Notes: generated by a model not told the origin, from the letters alone. Positions 17,908 to 26,584 are shown, numbered from the stretch's first letter. The stretch: DNA of 64,000 bases from Thermophilibacter provencensis (GCF_900128445.1 NZ_LT671417.1:558001-622000), one strand, 5' to 3'. Numbers and translations are program-made.

Positions 17908-18022
17908 GCGTGCGAAGGGGACGGCGTGCAAAGGGGACAGGCACTTTTGCACGGAACCGTGCAAAAGTGCCTGTCCCCTTTGCACGCCGTCCCCTTCGCA
18001 CGCCGCCTGTCCCCCTTGCACG
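17908..18022. repeat. Family A compound palindrome (47-bp arms)
   Basis: Arms 17908-17954 and 17957-18003 are perfectly complementary around a two-base centre, giving a 96-bp near-perfect palindrome. Each arm contains two diverged family A words, TGCGAAGGGGACGG followed by TGCAAAGGGGACAGG. A third partial copy (CCTGTCCCCCTTGCACGC) continues to 18022. It separates the esterase promoter side from the 3' end of treR. Confidence 0.9.
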
Positions 18023-18034
18023 CGACTGCGGTGG

Positions 18035-18757
18035 TCACACCCGCTGGCGGACGGCGGTGTCGCGGAAGCAGAAGTGGTCCGGCCGGTGCCTGGACTGCGT
18101 CCACTCGATGAGGACCCCCTGGGAGTCAAAGGTCTGGCTCGAGACAACGGCGAGGTAGTCGATGTCGTCGAGGTCGAGGAGCGCACGGTCCTTCTCGCTG
18201 GCGCGCTCCACGGTGATGGTTCGCTTGCTCATGGCGATCGCTATCCCGAGGGTCTTCTCGATGTGGTCGTAGATCGACCTGCGCGCGACCTCGACGGTGA
18301 TGCCCGGAATCGAGGAGGTGCGGAAGTAGCTGTGGTCGAGGATGAGCGCCTCGCCGCCGATATGGCGCACGCGGATGACGTAGGTGAGCTCGTCGCCCGC
18401 GGAGAAGCCCGTGAGCCCGGCCAGCCGGTCGTCGACGACGACCTGCTCCACGCGCGCCACCTCCGTCCGCGTGTCAAGGTGAGCGCGTTCCCCCGCCTCG
18501 CGGAAGGACTCTATCCCTCCCACCGTGAATGAGGTTCGCTCCTGCGGCTGGTAGACGACGCGCACCCCCTTGCCGTGGACCGGCTGTACGTAGCCCTGCT
18601 CGCGAAGCAGTCCCAGGGAGCGGCGCAGCGTATTGTGCGAGCAGCCGAAGGCCGCCGTGAGCTCCGCCTCTGACGGGAGGAACGACTGAAAGGGGAACTC
18701 CCCTCGCTCGATGCTGTCCCGAATCTCCCGGAATATGACGTCATAGCGCGCCTTCAT
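18035..18757 (-). CDS. treR: Trehalose operon repressor, GntR family
   Basis: A 240-residue GntR/HutC-type regulator. The N-terminal winged helix (about 1-70) includes LPSEAELTAAFGCSHNTLRRSL and GYVQPVHGKGV. The C-terminal UTRA effector domain (about 85-235) would bind trehalose 6-phosphate. It is divergent from treB, and three copies of the palindrome CTTATTCAAATAAG lie in between, consistent with autoregulation plus control of treB-treC. The start at 18757 follows GGAGGAGGGG on the coding strand. Confidence 0.88.
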   Translation of the reverse strand: MKARYDVIFREIRDSIERGEFPFQSFLPSEAELTAAFGCSHNTLRRSLGLLREQGYVQPVHGKGVRVVYQPQERTSFTVGGIESFREAGERAHLDTRTEVARVEQVVVDDRLAGLTGFSAGDELTYVIRVRHIGGEALILDHSYFRTSSIPGITVEVARRSIYDHIEKTLGIAIAMSKRTITVERASEKDRALLDLDDIDYLAVVSSQTFDSQGVLIEWTQSRHRPDHFCFRDTAVRQRV

Positions 18758-18784
18758 AACCCCTCCTCCTCATGTGCTGTACAT

Positions 18785-18798
18785 CTTATTCAAATAAG
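18785..18798. promoter_or_regulatory. TreR operator candidate O1
   Basis: CTTATTCAAATAAG, a palindrome with a two-base centre, lies 27 bases upstream of treR and is identical to two further copies in the same intergenic region. Confidence 0.8.
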
Positions 18799-18859
18799 AA
18801 TTCTGTCGCAAAACGAGCCGTTTACGGACATTCTTCAACCGTTCACCGTCGATGTCAAA

Positions 18860-18873
18860 CTTATTCAAATAAG
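18860..18873. promoter_or_regulatory. TreR operator candidate O2
   Basis: Second identical CTTATTCAAATAAG, extended to ACTTATTCAAATAAGT. It is 75 bases from O1 and 35 bases from O3, measured centre to centre. Confidence 0.8.
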
Positions 18874-18894
18874 TAGTGAGACACTGACCATGAA

Positions 18895-18908
18895 CTTATT
18901 CAAATAAG
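18895..18908. promoter_or_regulatory. TreR operator candidate O3
   Basis: Third identical copy, extended to AACTTATTCAAATAAGTT. It lies about 60 bases upstream of the treB start and probably covers its promoter or the transcript start. Confidence 0.8.
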
Positions 18909-18967
18909 TTTATGCGCCTGGGGGCGCACGCGGAAGGTCGGGTAAGGTTACCAAGAGGAGGTAGCTT

Positions 18968-20944
18968 ATGGGCAAGTACACAGAGGACGCCGGGAGGCTC
19001 CTCGACCTCGTGGGAGGCAAGGGGAACATCTCCGCCGTCACCCACTGCATGACGCGCATGCGCTTCGTGCTGGTGGACCCGGGCAAGGCCGACGCCGAGG
19101 CCATTGAGGAGCTGCCGAGCGCGAAGGGCACCTTCACACAGGCGGGGCAGTTCCAAGTCATCATCGGGAACGACGTCGCCGACTTCTACCAGGAGTTCAC
19201 CGCGATCTCCGGCATCGAGGGGGTCTCCAAGGAGGCCGCGGGCGCCAACCAGAACCCGCTCCAGCGCGCCATGGGCATCCTCGGCGAGATTTTTGCCCCC
19301 ATCATCCCTGTCCTCATCTGTGGCGGTCTCATCCTCGGCTTCCGCAACATCATCGGCGAGGTCAACTTCTTCACCGACGCGGGGGCCTTCGACCTCCAGC
19401 ACGGCACCAAGTCGATCGCCGACATGTGGACGTTCTGGAACGGCATGTACAACTTCCTGTGGGTCATCGGCGAGGCCGTCTTCCACATGCTGCCCGTGGG
19501 GATCTGCTGGTCGGTCACGCGCAAGATGGGAACCACCCAGATCCTCGGCATCGTCCTCGGACTGACGCTCGTCTCGCCGCAGCTGCTCAACGGCTTCTCC
19601 GTGGCCACCGCCACCGCCGAGGACATCGCGGCGCACACCTATGACTTCGGCTTCCACTCCTTCCTCGGGACCGGCTACCAGGGCCAGGTCATCGCCTCGC
19701 TCATGGCGGCCTTCGTGCTGGTGTGGCTCGAGAAGTTCTTCACCCGGGTCACGCCTGAGATCGTCCGCATGATCGTCGTGCCGTTCATGTCGCTCGTGCC
19801 GGCCGTCTTCATCGCGCACCTGGTCGTGGGCCCCATCGGCTGGGCCATCGGCAACGCGATCGCCGAGGTGGTCAACTGGGGCCTCTCCTCTGACGTCCGC
19901 GTGCTCTTTGCCGCGCTCTTCGGCGCCGTGTACGCCCCGCTCGTCATGACCGGCCTGCACCACATGACAAACGCCATCGACACCCAGCTCGTGAACCAGC
20001 TCGGCTACACCACGCTCTGGCCCATGATCGCGCTCTCCAACATCGCGCAGGGCTCCGCGGTCCTTGCCATGACGGTGCTCCAGCGCCGCAACGAGCGCGC
20101 CGAGCAGGTCAACATTCCCGCCTGCATCTCGTGCTACCTCGGCGTCACCGAGCCCGCGCTCTTCGGCGTCAACCTCAAGTACAAGTTCCCGCTGGTCTGC
20201 GGCATGATCGGCTCGGCCTGCGCCGCCATGGTCTGCACGGGCTTCGGCGTCCAGGCGCTCTCCATCGGCGTCGGCGGCCTGCCGGGCATCCTCTCGATCG
20301 TCTTCAACTTCTGGGGGATCTTCGCGGCGTGCATGCTCATCGCCATCGTGGTCCCGTTCGCGCTCACCTACTTCGTGGGGATGCGCCAGCTTGGCGAGAA
20401 GGACCGCGGCGTTGTGACCGCGGCCGCCCCCGCCAAGGCTCCCGAGGCCGCCGCGCCCGCCCCGTCTGCCGCCGCCACTGACCGCGTCCTTCTCGCCCCG
20501 CTCTCCGGGACGGTGCGCCCCATCACCGAGATGCCCGACCCGGTCTTCTCCAGCAAGGCCATGGGCGACGGCCTGGCCATCGAGCCCGCCGCCGGGGCGG
20601 ATACCGTTGTCGGGCCCGCCGACGCCACCGTTGTCGCCACGATGCCCGGCTCCAACCATGCGATCGGCCTCGTGCTCGATGACGGCATGGAGCTTCTTGT
20701 CCACGTGGGCGTGGACACTGTCGAGATGGGCGGAGACGGCTTTGCCTGTCTCGTTGAGCAGGGCCAGCGCGTGAGCGCCGGCCAGCCGCTCATGACCTTC
20801 TCCGCCGAGAAGATACGCGCGGCGGGGTATCCCACCGCCGTCGCCTTCGTGGTGACGGGCGAGGGCTCCGCTACCGGCCTTGCGCTGCTCGACGGCATGG
20901 ATGCCGAGGCCGGCGTTACGACCGTCGCCACCTATCGCGCCTGA
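18968..20944 (+). CDS. treB: Trehalose PTS transporter, fused IIBCA
   Basis: A 658-residue phosphotransferase permease. Domain order is IIB (about 1-90; Cys27 in HCMTRMRF), membrane IIC (about 100-475, about ten hydrophobic segments, GLHHMTN), an Ala/Pro linker, and a glucose-type IIA (about 500-650) with His579 in LLVHVGVDTV and a second histidine in GSNHAI. It imports trehalose as trehalose 6-phosphate. The fused IIA removes dependence on a separate Crr protein. AAGAGGAGG precedes ATG 18968. treC follows in the same direction, and three TreR operators precede it. Specificity for trehalose rests mainly on neighbours. Confidence 0.9.
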   Translation: MGKYTEDAGRLLDLVGGKGNISAVTHCMTRMRFVLVDPGKADAEAIEELPSAKGTFTQAGQFQVIIGNDVADFYQEFTAISGIEGVSKEAAGANQNPLQRAMGILGEIFAPIIPVLICGGLILGFRNIIGEVNFFTDAGAFDLQHGTKSIADMWTFWNGMYNFLWVIGEAVFHMLPVGICWSVTRKMGTTQILGIVLGLTLVSPQLLNGFSVATATAEDIAAHTYDFGFHSFLGTGYQGQVIASLMAAFVLVWLEKFFTRVTPEIVRMIVVPFMSLVPAVFIAHLVVGPIGWAIGNAIAEVVNWGLSSDVRVLFAALFGAVYAPLVMTGLHHMTNAIDTQLVNQLGYTTLWPMIALSNIAQGSAVLAMTVLQRRNERAEQVNIPACISCYLGVTEPALFGVNLKYKFPLVCGMIGSACAAMVCTGFGVQALSIGVGGLPGILSIVFNFWGIFAACMLIAIVVPFALTYFVGMRQLGEKDRGVVTAAAPAKAPEAAAPAPSAAATDRVLLAPLSGTVRPITEMPDPVFSSKAMGDGLAIEPAAGADTVVGPADATVVATMPGSNHAIGLVLDDGMELLVHVGVDTVEMGGDGFACLVEQGQRVSAGQPLMTFSAEKIRAAGYPTAVAFVVTGEGSATGLALLDGMDAEAGVTTVATYRA

Positions 20945-20990
20945 CGCGGCGCGCCACCGTTCAGGCCCTACGTTGAGAGGAGGCTGCCGG

Positions 20991-22676
20991 ATGGCAGCGA
21001 TCGAGAAGGACTTCCGCAGGAGCGTGGTCTACCAGATCTACGTTAAGAGCTTCTGTGACAGCGACGGCGACGGCGTGGGTGACCTGCCTGGCATTACGGG
21101 CAAGCTCGACTACCTGGCTCGGCTGGGCGTGGACTACCTGTGGCTGACGCCGTTCTACCCCTCGCCCCAGCGTGACGGCGGCTACGACATCTCGGACTAT
21201 CGCGCCGTCGATCCCGTGTATGGCACGATGGACGACTTTGACGAGCTCGTCGCACAGGCCCACAAGCGCGAGATCGGCATCATGCTCGATATGGTGCTCT
21301 GCCACACCTCCTGCGATCACGAGTGGTTCCAGCATGCCCTTGCCGGGGACGAGCGGTATCGCGCGTACTACATCCTGCGCGACGGGCGGGGCTCCTCCGG
21401 CCCGGGCGACCCCGGGCAGCCACCCACCAACTGGGACTGCGCCTTCGGGGGCAGCGCCTGGAAGTGGGAGCCGCGCCTCGGCAAGTGGTACCTCCACCTG
21501 CACGACGTGAGCCAGCCCGATCTTGACTGGACCAATCCCGAGGTGCGCGAGGCGTGCGCCGCCGTGGTGCGCTTCTGGAAGGAGCGCGGCGTGGACGGGT
21601 TCCGCTTCGACGTGGTGAACCTCATATCCAAGCCGGAGGTCTTTGAGGACGACCTCTCCGGCCGGGGGCGGAGCCTCTTCTCAGACGGGCCCCACGTGCA
21701 CGAGTATCTGCGCGAGCTCGTGGCGCGCGCGGGGATTGACGGCATGATGACCGTGGGGGAGATGGCCTCGACCACGCTGGAGAACTGCGTGCGCTACACG
21801 CGGCCGGAGGACCACGAGCTCTCCATGAGCTTCAGCTTCCACCATCTTAAGGTCGACTACGCCGCCGGCAAGAAGTGGGAGCTCGCAGAGCCCGACATCG
21901 GGCAGCTGCGCTCGATTTTCCGCACGTGGCAGGAGGGCATGCAGGCCGGGGGCGGCTGGAACGCGCTTTTCTGGGACAACCATGACCAGCCGCGCGCGGT
22001 GACACGTTTCGGCGGTCGCGCGGGCGTGGGAGAGCGTGGGGGCAGCTGGGAGCGCGTGGGGAAGATGCTTGCCGTCTGCGACTTCCTCATGAAGGGGACT
22101 CCCTACGTCTATCAGGGGGACGAGCTCGGAATGGTCAACCCCGGCTACGACTCCATCGAGCAGCTCCGCGACGTGGAGAGCCGCAACTACTACCAGATCA
22201 TGCTCGAGATGGGAAAGGGCCCCGCAGAGGCGCTGCACGTGGTGAACGAGCGCTCGCGCGACAACGGCCGCACGCCCATGCAGTGGAGCTCCGCCCCGGC
22301 CGCGGGCTTCACCTCGGGGGAGCCGTGGATTGGGATCCCGGCGTCGGCGAGGCTCGTAAACGCCGAGGCCGAGGTGGGCGTCGAGGGGTCGATGTTCGAG
22401 TTCTACCGCTCGCTCGTCAAGCTGCGGCACGCGTCCGACGTGATCGCGACGGGGGAGGTTCGCTTCCTCGATGCCGGGGAGGAGGCGCCCAAGGTCATCG
22501 CGTACGAGCGCACGCTCGGCGACGAGCGGCTGGTGGTGGCGTGCTCCTTCTCCGACGCGCCGTGCCGGCTCGCGGACCTAGGGGTCGAGAAGTACGAGGT
22601 TGTTCTCGGCAACTACGACGATGCGCCCGCGCCCGGCGCGCTGCGCCCCTATGAGGCCGTTGTCTGGCGCAGCTAA
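20991..22676 (+). CDS. treC: Trehalose-6-phosphate hydrolase (GH13)
   Basis: A 561-residue alpha-amylase-superfamily glucosidase that would split trehalose 6-phosphate into glucose and glucose 6-phosphate. Catalytic residues are Asp207 (GFRFDVVN), Glu257 (VGEM) and Asp332 (DNHDQPR). The N-terminal VVYQIYVKSFCDSDGDGVGDL is characteristic, and VGEM plus early DYLWLTPFYPSPQ fit the TreC/oligo-1,6-glucosidase subgroup. ATG at 20991 has GAGAGGAGG seven bases upstream. It follows treB by 46 bases, supporting the trehalose-6-phosphate assignment over oligo-1,6-glucosidase. Confidence 0.88.
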   Translation: MAAIEKDFRRSVVYQIYVKSFCDSDGDGVGDLPGITGKLDYLARLGVDYLWLTPFYPSPQRDGGYDISDYRAVDPVYGTMDDFDELVAQAHKREIGIMLDMVLCHTSCDHEWFQHALAGDERYRAYYILRDGRGSSGPGDPGQPPTNWDCAFGGSAWKWEPRLGKWYLHLHDVSQPDLDWTNPEVREACAAVVRFWKERGVDGFRFDVVNLISKPEVFEDDLSGRGRSLFSDGPHVHEYLRELVARAGIDGMMTVGEMASTTLENCVRYTRPEDHELSMSFSFHHLKVDYAAGKKWELAEPDIGQLRSIFRTWQEGMQAGGGWNALFWDNHDQPRAVTRFGGRAGVGERGGSWERVGKMLAVCDFLMKGTPYVYQGDELGMVNPGYDSIEQLRDVESRNYYQIMLEMGKGPAEALHVVNERSRDNGRTPMQWSSAPAAGFTSGEPWIGIPASARLVNAEAEVGVEGSMFEFYRSLVKLRHASDVIATGEVRFLDAGEEAPKVIAYERTLGDERLVVACSFSDAPCRLADLGVEKYEVVLGNYDDAPAPGALRPYEAVVWRS

Positions 22677-22690
22677 ATCGTGTAGGCGCG

Positions 22691-22771
22691 CGAGGCGTGC
22701 AAAGGCGTGCAAAGGGGACAGGCACTTTAGCACGGTGTGCCGTGCGAAAGTGCCTGTCCCCTTTGCACGCC
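22691..22771. repeat. Family A palindrome (32-bp arms)
   Basis: Arms 22704-22735 and 22740-22771 pair with a single G-T mismatch, carrying TGCAAAGGGGACAGGCACTT. A short tandem duplicate of GGCGTGCAAA precedes it. It lies between convergent treC and the YcxB-like gene. Confidence 0.88.
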
Positions 22772-22795
22772 TCGTGCGCCCCTGCCAGGTCGTGC

Positions 22796-23353
22796 TTATC
22801 GCTGGTCTTCGAGGAAGCGGATGAGGTCGCGATAGCGGTTCTCGCTCAGGCAGCGACGGGGGATGTAGACGTAGCGCCTGCGGCCGAAGCTCGCGAGGAG
22901 GCACTCATCGGTGGCGCTCACCCACTTGAGGTCGGAGAGCGGGTAGGTTGTCGAGCTGCCGAGGTTGGTCTGCACGTGGACCGCGTCGTCGCAGACGACC
23001 ACGTGCCTGCGCTCGTTGGGGCCCTCGAGCGCGAGGCTGCCCCGGCGGGCGAGGCGCAGCTGGATGGTGTTCCAGTTGGCCCAGACGTAAAGCAGGGCAA
23101 ACGCGATGACGGCCAGCACGATGAGCAGAGCGTTGTTGTCCCGGAAGTTCCAGGCGCAGAACACGAGGATCAGCAGGGACGCAAGGTTGACGAAGGTCAG
23201 GTACTGCTTGGTGCGCGGGTGGATGCGCTCGGCGGCGCGCGCCAGGACAAGCTCGTTGTAGTCGTACGTCATGGAGGCTCGGACGTTCTCAAAGGCGTCG
23301 TCGCTGAACTCGCTTTGCTCACTCCGGCGCCGAACGGCGGACTTCTTTGCCAT
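22796..23353 (-). CDS. YcxB-like membrane protein
   Basis: A 185-residue protein. A charged N-terminus (about 1-30) is followed by two hydrophobic helices (about 53-93) and a C-terminal soluble region ending in ISR-type strands with RRRYVYIPRRCLSE, resembling the YcxB-like domain found in many Firmicute and actinobacterial membrane proteins of unknown role. ATG at 23353 is supported by AAAGGAG seven bases upstream. A second protein with the same layout is at 31470-31994. No function can be assigned. It converges on treC. Confidence 0.65.
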   Translation of the reverse strand: MAKKSAVRRRSEQSEFSDDAFENVRASMTYDYNELVLARAAERIHPRTKQYLTFVNLASLLILVFCAWNFRDNNALLIVLAVIAFALLYVWANWNTIQLRLARRGSLALEGPNERRHVVVCDDAVHVQTNLGSSTTYPLSDLKWVSATDECLLASFGRRRYVYIPRRCLSENRYRDLIRFLEDQR

Positions 23354-23576
23354 GCTCACTCCTTTGGGTCGGTGCACCCGATACATCCTATCGCGGCTGT
23401 GGAGGTCTTGTCGGCGAGATGTGCTTCGTCGGTGAATATGACCGTTCACCGCAATGTTGCCTCGGTGACGCAACGCATTGGGAATGATATACGCCGTGCA
23501 GGGAGCGACGGCACGACGGATTGACGTCCGTGCCGACGCACTGTGTGAGCGTAATTGCTAGGCAGCTGCCAAAAGT

Positions 23577-23612
23577 GGGGGCCCGGGGCGCGTACGATGC
23601 GCCGACGGGCCC
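23577..23612 (-). terminator. Probable ade terminator
   Basis: An imperfect GC-rich stem (GGGCCCGGGGCGC pairing with GCGCCGACGGGCCC). Reading the minus strand, ACTTTTGG follows. It lies about 60 bases downstream of the ade stop. Confidence 0.45.
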
Positions 23613-23637
23613 TCGTCTATGTGTGTCGGCGGGGCGA

Positions 23638-23667
23638 CATGACGGTTGACCCTGTCACCTTTGTCAG
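23638..23667. repeat. Family B half-palindrome
   Basis: A single unit, read as ATGACGGTTGACCCTG then TCACCTTTGTCAG, with one change (ACGG for ACAG) from the common arm. It ends two bases from the ade stop codon. Confidence 0.85.
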
Positions 23668-23669
23668 GT

Positions 23670-25484
23670 CTACTCCACGAGCAGGCTCTCCATCTCGAAG
23701 GTGAGGCAGTTCACGTAGCCGCGGTTGGTGAGGCGCAGCTCGGGGACGCACGCGAGCGACATCACGCCCATCGTCATGAAGGGCGAGGGCATCGTGCAGC
23801 CCATCTGCTCCCATGCCCTTCTCGCCCCCGCGACCTTCTCGGCGACGACCTCGACGCGCTCGGTGCTCATGAGGCCGCACACGGGCAGCTCCACGAGGGC
23901 GAGCACCTTTCCGTCCGCCACCGCGACCTCGCCCCCGCCGCACTCCGCGAGCGTGCGCGCCGCAAGCGCCATGTCCTCGTCGTTGTCGCCCATGACGAGC
24001 AGGTTGTGAGCGTCGTGGGAGACGGTCTGCGCGAGCGCCCCGTGGATGCCAAAGCCCGTGACGAAGCCCTGGGAGCGCGTTCCCGCCTCTCCGTGGTGGC
24101 GGTCGAAGACGCAGACCTTGAGGATGTCGTGCCCGGGGTCTGCGAGCAGCGCCCCGTCGCGCACGGGCACCTCCACGACGATGTCGCGTGTGAGGGTGTC
24201 GCCTGGCTCGATGCCCATGGCGCGCACGCGCGCGGTGCCGTCCGCGCGGCCGCAGGCGTCAAAGCGGAACGTCTCGGGCGTGGGAACGAAGCCGAGTCTC
24301 ATGGTGTGCGTCATGAAGTCGGGCCACTCGTAGGGCGAGGGCGAGAAGAGGGCGCGGCCGTCCTCGGCCACCAGCTCGCCGTCAATGAAGACCTTACGCG
24401 CATGGAAGCCCTCGAGGTCGTCGAGAAGAACGATGTCGGCGCACTTGCCCGGCGTGATCGAGCCCATATCGTGCGCAAGCCCGAAGTACTGCGCGCAGTT
24501 GATCGTGGCCATCTGGAGGGCGGTAACCGGGTCGAGCCCAAGCTCGACGGCCGTCCGCAGGATGCGGTCCATGTGGCCCTCGTCCACGAGGGTGTGCGGG
24601 TGGTTGTCGTCGGAACAGAGCAGGCACAGGCGCGTGTCAACGCCGCTCGCCACGAGCTGCGGGAGATAGCCGGGCAGGTTGAGCCAGGCCGAGCCCTGGC
24701 GCAGCTGCACGTACATGCCCAGGCGGAGCTTTGCGAGCACCTCGTCAAAGCCACCGGACTCGTGACAGGAGGAGACGCCGGCGGCGACGTAGGCGTTGAG
24801 GCCGCGGTCTCGGTCGGGGGAGGGGAAGTGCCCGGTGACAACGCGGTCAGCCTTGAGCGTCTCACGCACTTCATCAATCGCGTTCTTCTCGCCCGCAAGG
24901 ATGCCGGGGAAGTTCATCATCTCCCCGAGGCCGACGACGTTATCCCACGCCATGCTGTCCGCGATGTCCGCCGCGGTGATCTCGGCGCCGGTGTCCTCCA
25001 CGCCCGTCACGGCCGGCACGCAGGACGGCGGGGTCATCATGGCCTTGAGCGGCGTGCGGCGGGCGTCATCGAACATAGCGCGGACGCCCTCCATGCCGGC
25101 AACGTTTCCGACCTCGTGCGGGTCGCAGAAGATGCCGGTGGTCCCGTGCGGCACGACGGCGCGCGCGTATTCGGCCGGGCCGATCATGGCACTCTCGATG
25201 TGGATGTGGCTGTCCATGAGGCCGGGGGCGGCGTAGAGGCCGCGCGCGTCCACGACCTGCGTGTCGGGACCGATGCAGTGCTCGGCCGTGTGCTCGCCCA
25301 GGCCGAGGTAGGCCACGCGTCCGCGCGCGATGGCAATGTCGGTGTCCGGAAGAACCTCGTGCGTGGTTACGCTCACGAGGTTAGCGTGGCGAATCACGAG
25401 GTCGGCGGGACGTGCGCCCTGCGCTACGCGTACGAGCTCGTCGTTGCACTCCCAGAGAGGGGTCTTGCAGAAGTTGTTGCGCAT
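23670..25484 (-). CDS. ade: Adenine deaminase
   Basis: A 604-residue metal-dependent amidohydrolase that converts adenine to hypoxanthine and ammonia. Metal-binding motifs are present: HIHIES (about residues 93-98), GTTGIFCDPHEVGN, GHFPSPDRDRGLNAY, SCHESGGF and LCSDDNHP. The C-terminal third has GDNDEDMALA and the PSPFMTMGVMSLACVPELRLT block of the Ade family. ATG at 25484 follows AAGGAGG on the coding strand. It is monocistronic. It fits with the nucleoside hydrolase and ribokinase in purine salvage. Confidence 0.95.
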   Translation of the reverse strand: MRNNFCKTPLWECNDELVRVAQGARPADLVIRHANLVSVTTHEVLPDTDIAIARGRVAYLGLGEHTAEHCIGPDTQVVDARGLYAAPGLMDSHIHIESAMIGPAEYARAVVPHGTTGIFCDPHEVGNVAGMEGVRAMFDDARRTPLKAMMTPPSCVPAVTGVEDTGAEITAADIADSMAWDNVVGLGEMMNFPGILAGEKNAIDEVRETLKADRVVTGHFPSPDRDRGLNAYVAAGVSSCHESGGFDEVLAKLRLGMYVQLRQGSAWLNLPGYLPQLVASGVDTRLCLLCSDDNHPHTLVDEGHMDRILRTAVELGLDPVTALQMATINCAQYFGLAHDMGSITPGKCADIVLLDDLEGFHARKVFIDGELVAEDGRALFSPSPYEWPDFMTHTMRLGFVPTPETFRFDACGRADGTARVRAMGIEPGDTLTRDIVVEVPVRDGALLADPGHDILKVCVFDRHHGEAGTRSQGFVTGFGIHGALAQTVSHDAHNLLVMGDNDEDMALAARTLAECGGGEVAVADGKVLALVELPVCGLMSTERVEVVAEKVAGARRAWEQMGCTMPSPFMTMGVMSLACVPELRLTNRGYVNCLTFEMESLLVE

Positions 25485-25582
25485 GGGGCCTCCTTGCGAT
25501 CGGGTTGTGACAAGGGTAGCGCGCCGTCGGGCGGGGATGGCGGCCCATCGGCGGGCGGTTATGGGTCTGGTACCCCGGTCAG

Positions 25583-25641
25583 CTGCGCATAACCCGACAA
25601 ATCGGAGGATTATTCCGGTGAAATAGTCAGGTTATGCGCAG
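25583..25641. repeat. Family D palindrome, copy 2
   Basis: Arms CTGCGCATAACC (25583-25594) and GGTTATGCGCAG (25630-25641). The right side, GAAATAGTCAGGTTATGCGC, matches copy 1 at 9506-9570 apart from a few bases that are changed in both arms. Confidence 0.75.
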
Positions 25642-25763
25642 CCTGGGACTGCGTGGGTGGCGCCAGGGGAGGGTGTGACGGCGGTGGGCAAACGCGGAGA
25701 GCGTTTGCGGCGGGCGAGGCGGCCGCCCTCATGCGCCGCGCGAGCTTCTGCTACACTCATGGG

Positions 25764-25871
25764 GAGCGCGTTCGATGGGTTCGGGTGACGCAACACCTCG
25801 AACCTGGTCAGGGCCGGGAGGCAGCAGCCATAAGGGGCCTCTGGCGGGCACCCGTTCCCATCGAGCGCGCT
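25764..25871 (+). ncRNA. ffs: Signal recognition particle RNA, small bacterial type
   Basis: The conserved SRP domain IV core is present: GGTCAGGGCCGGGAGGCAGC at 25806-25825, with the asymmetric loop bound by Ffh. The two ends, AGCGCGTTCGATGGG (25765-25779) and CCCATCGAGCGCGCT (25857-25871), pair along 15 bases with one G-U, closing the long hairpin. About 108 nucleotides is normal for the 4.5S class. TACACT at 25752-25757 is a reasonable -10 element. A terminator follows at once. Exact ends are estimated from pairing. Confidence 0.92.
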
Positions 25872-25873
25872 TG

Positions 25874-25905
25874 GGCGCCTTGGGCTGCGGCCCGGGGCGC
25901 CTTTT
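25874..25905 (+). terminator. Terminator of the SRP RNA gene
   Basis: Stem GGCGCCTTGGGC (25874-25885) with GCCCGGGGCGCC (25890-25901), including two G-U pairs, then TTTT. Confidence 0.8.
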
Positions 25906-25947
25906 GCGTTTCTGAACGTGTGGAAGGCTCGTCAGGGAGAAAGAAGG

Positions 25948-26037
25948 CGGAGGAGGAGGGATTCGAACCCTCGGAACGGGGGTTACCCGCTCGACGGTTT
26001 TCAAGACCGCTGCAATCAACCACTCTGCCACTCCTCC
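25948..26037 (-). tRNA. tRNA-Ser (anticodon TGA)
   Basis: On the minus strand the acceptor GGAGGAG pairs with CTCCTCC, the T arm is GAGGGTTCGAATCCCTC, and a long variable arm typical of serine tRNAs is present. The anticodon loop CTTGAAA gives TGA. The discriminator is G and CCA is not encoded. Length is 90 bases. Confidence 0.95.
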
Positions 26038-26098
26038 GAGTGTGCGAGCACTAGTATCCTACCCCATGTGGGGAAGATGCGGACGCGAGGGACAAAAG

Positions 26099-26584
26099 AT
26101 GGGCGCTGGCGAGAAGGACCTGGGGCCGGATGAGTCCTATATGGGCATGGCCCTCGAGGAGGCCGAGCTGGCCGCTGCCGAGGGCGAGGTGCCCATCGGC
26201 GCCGTGGTGGTGTGCGATGGGCGCGTGGTGGCGCGTGCGCACAACCGGCGAGAGGCCGACGCCGACCCGTCTGCCCATGCCGAGTTCTCCGCGATGGTCG
26301 CCGCCGCGCGCGAGCTGGGCCGTTGGCGCCTCACGGGCTGCACCGTCTACGTGACGCTTGAGCCATGCCTCATGTGCGCGGGGCTCATGGTGAATGCCCG
26401 AATCGACCGCTGCGTGTACGGCGCTTCGGACCCCAAGGGGGGAGCGCTCGGCACGCTTTACGACGTGAGCCATGACCCGCGGCTCAACCATGAGTTCGAG
26501 GTTACGGGCGGAGTGCGTGCGGAGGAGGCGGCCAGTCAGCTGAGGGGCTTCTTCCGCGCCCGTCGCGCGGCATCTAAACGCTAG
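26099..26584 (+). CDS. tadA: tRNA-specific adenosine deaminase
   Basis: A 161-residue zinc deaminase that converts A34 to inosine in tRNA-Arg(ACG). The zinc site is His60 with Glu62 (AHAEF) and Cys90/Cys93 (PCLMC). Substrate-binding NRRE and DPKGGALGT blocks are also present. ATG at 26099 is preferred because the protein then starts at the usual family length; upstream in-frame ATG codons at 26042-26066 would add a non-conserved leader beginning near the tRNA-Ser gene. The stop codon overlaps the stop of the convergent DeoR gene. Confidence 0.92.
   Translation: MGAGEKDLGPDESYMGMALEEAELAAAEGEVPIGAVVVCDGRVVARAHNRREADADPSAHAEFSAMVAAARELGRWRLTGCTVYVTLEPCLMCAGLMVNARIDRCVYGASDPKGGALGTLYDVSHDPRLNHEFEVTGGVRAEEAASQLRGFFRARRAASKR

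Larger units (their letters stand above)
23354..23669. other. Intergenic stretch between YcxB-like gene and ade
   Basis: No gene is supported here. It holds CGGTGAA-N8-TTCACCG at 23430-23451, a possible operator for the YcxB-like gene; an imperfect 11-bp inverted repeat at 23505-23537; the probable ade terminator at 23577-23612; and half of a family B repeat at its right edge. Confidence 0.6.
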
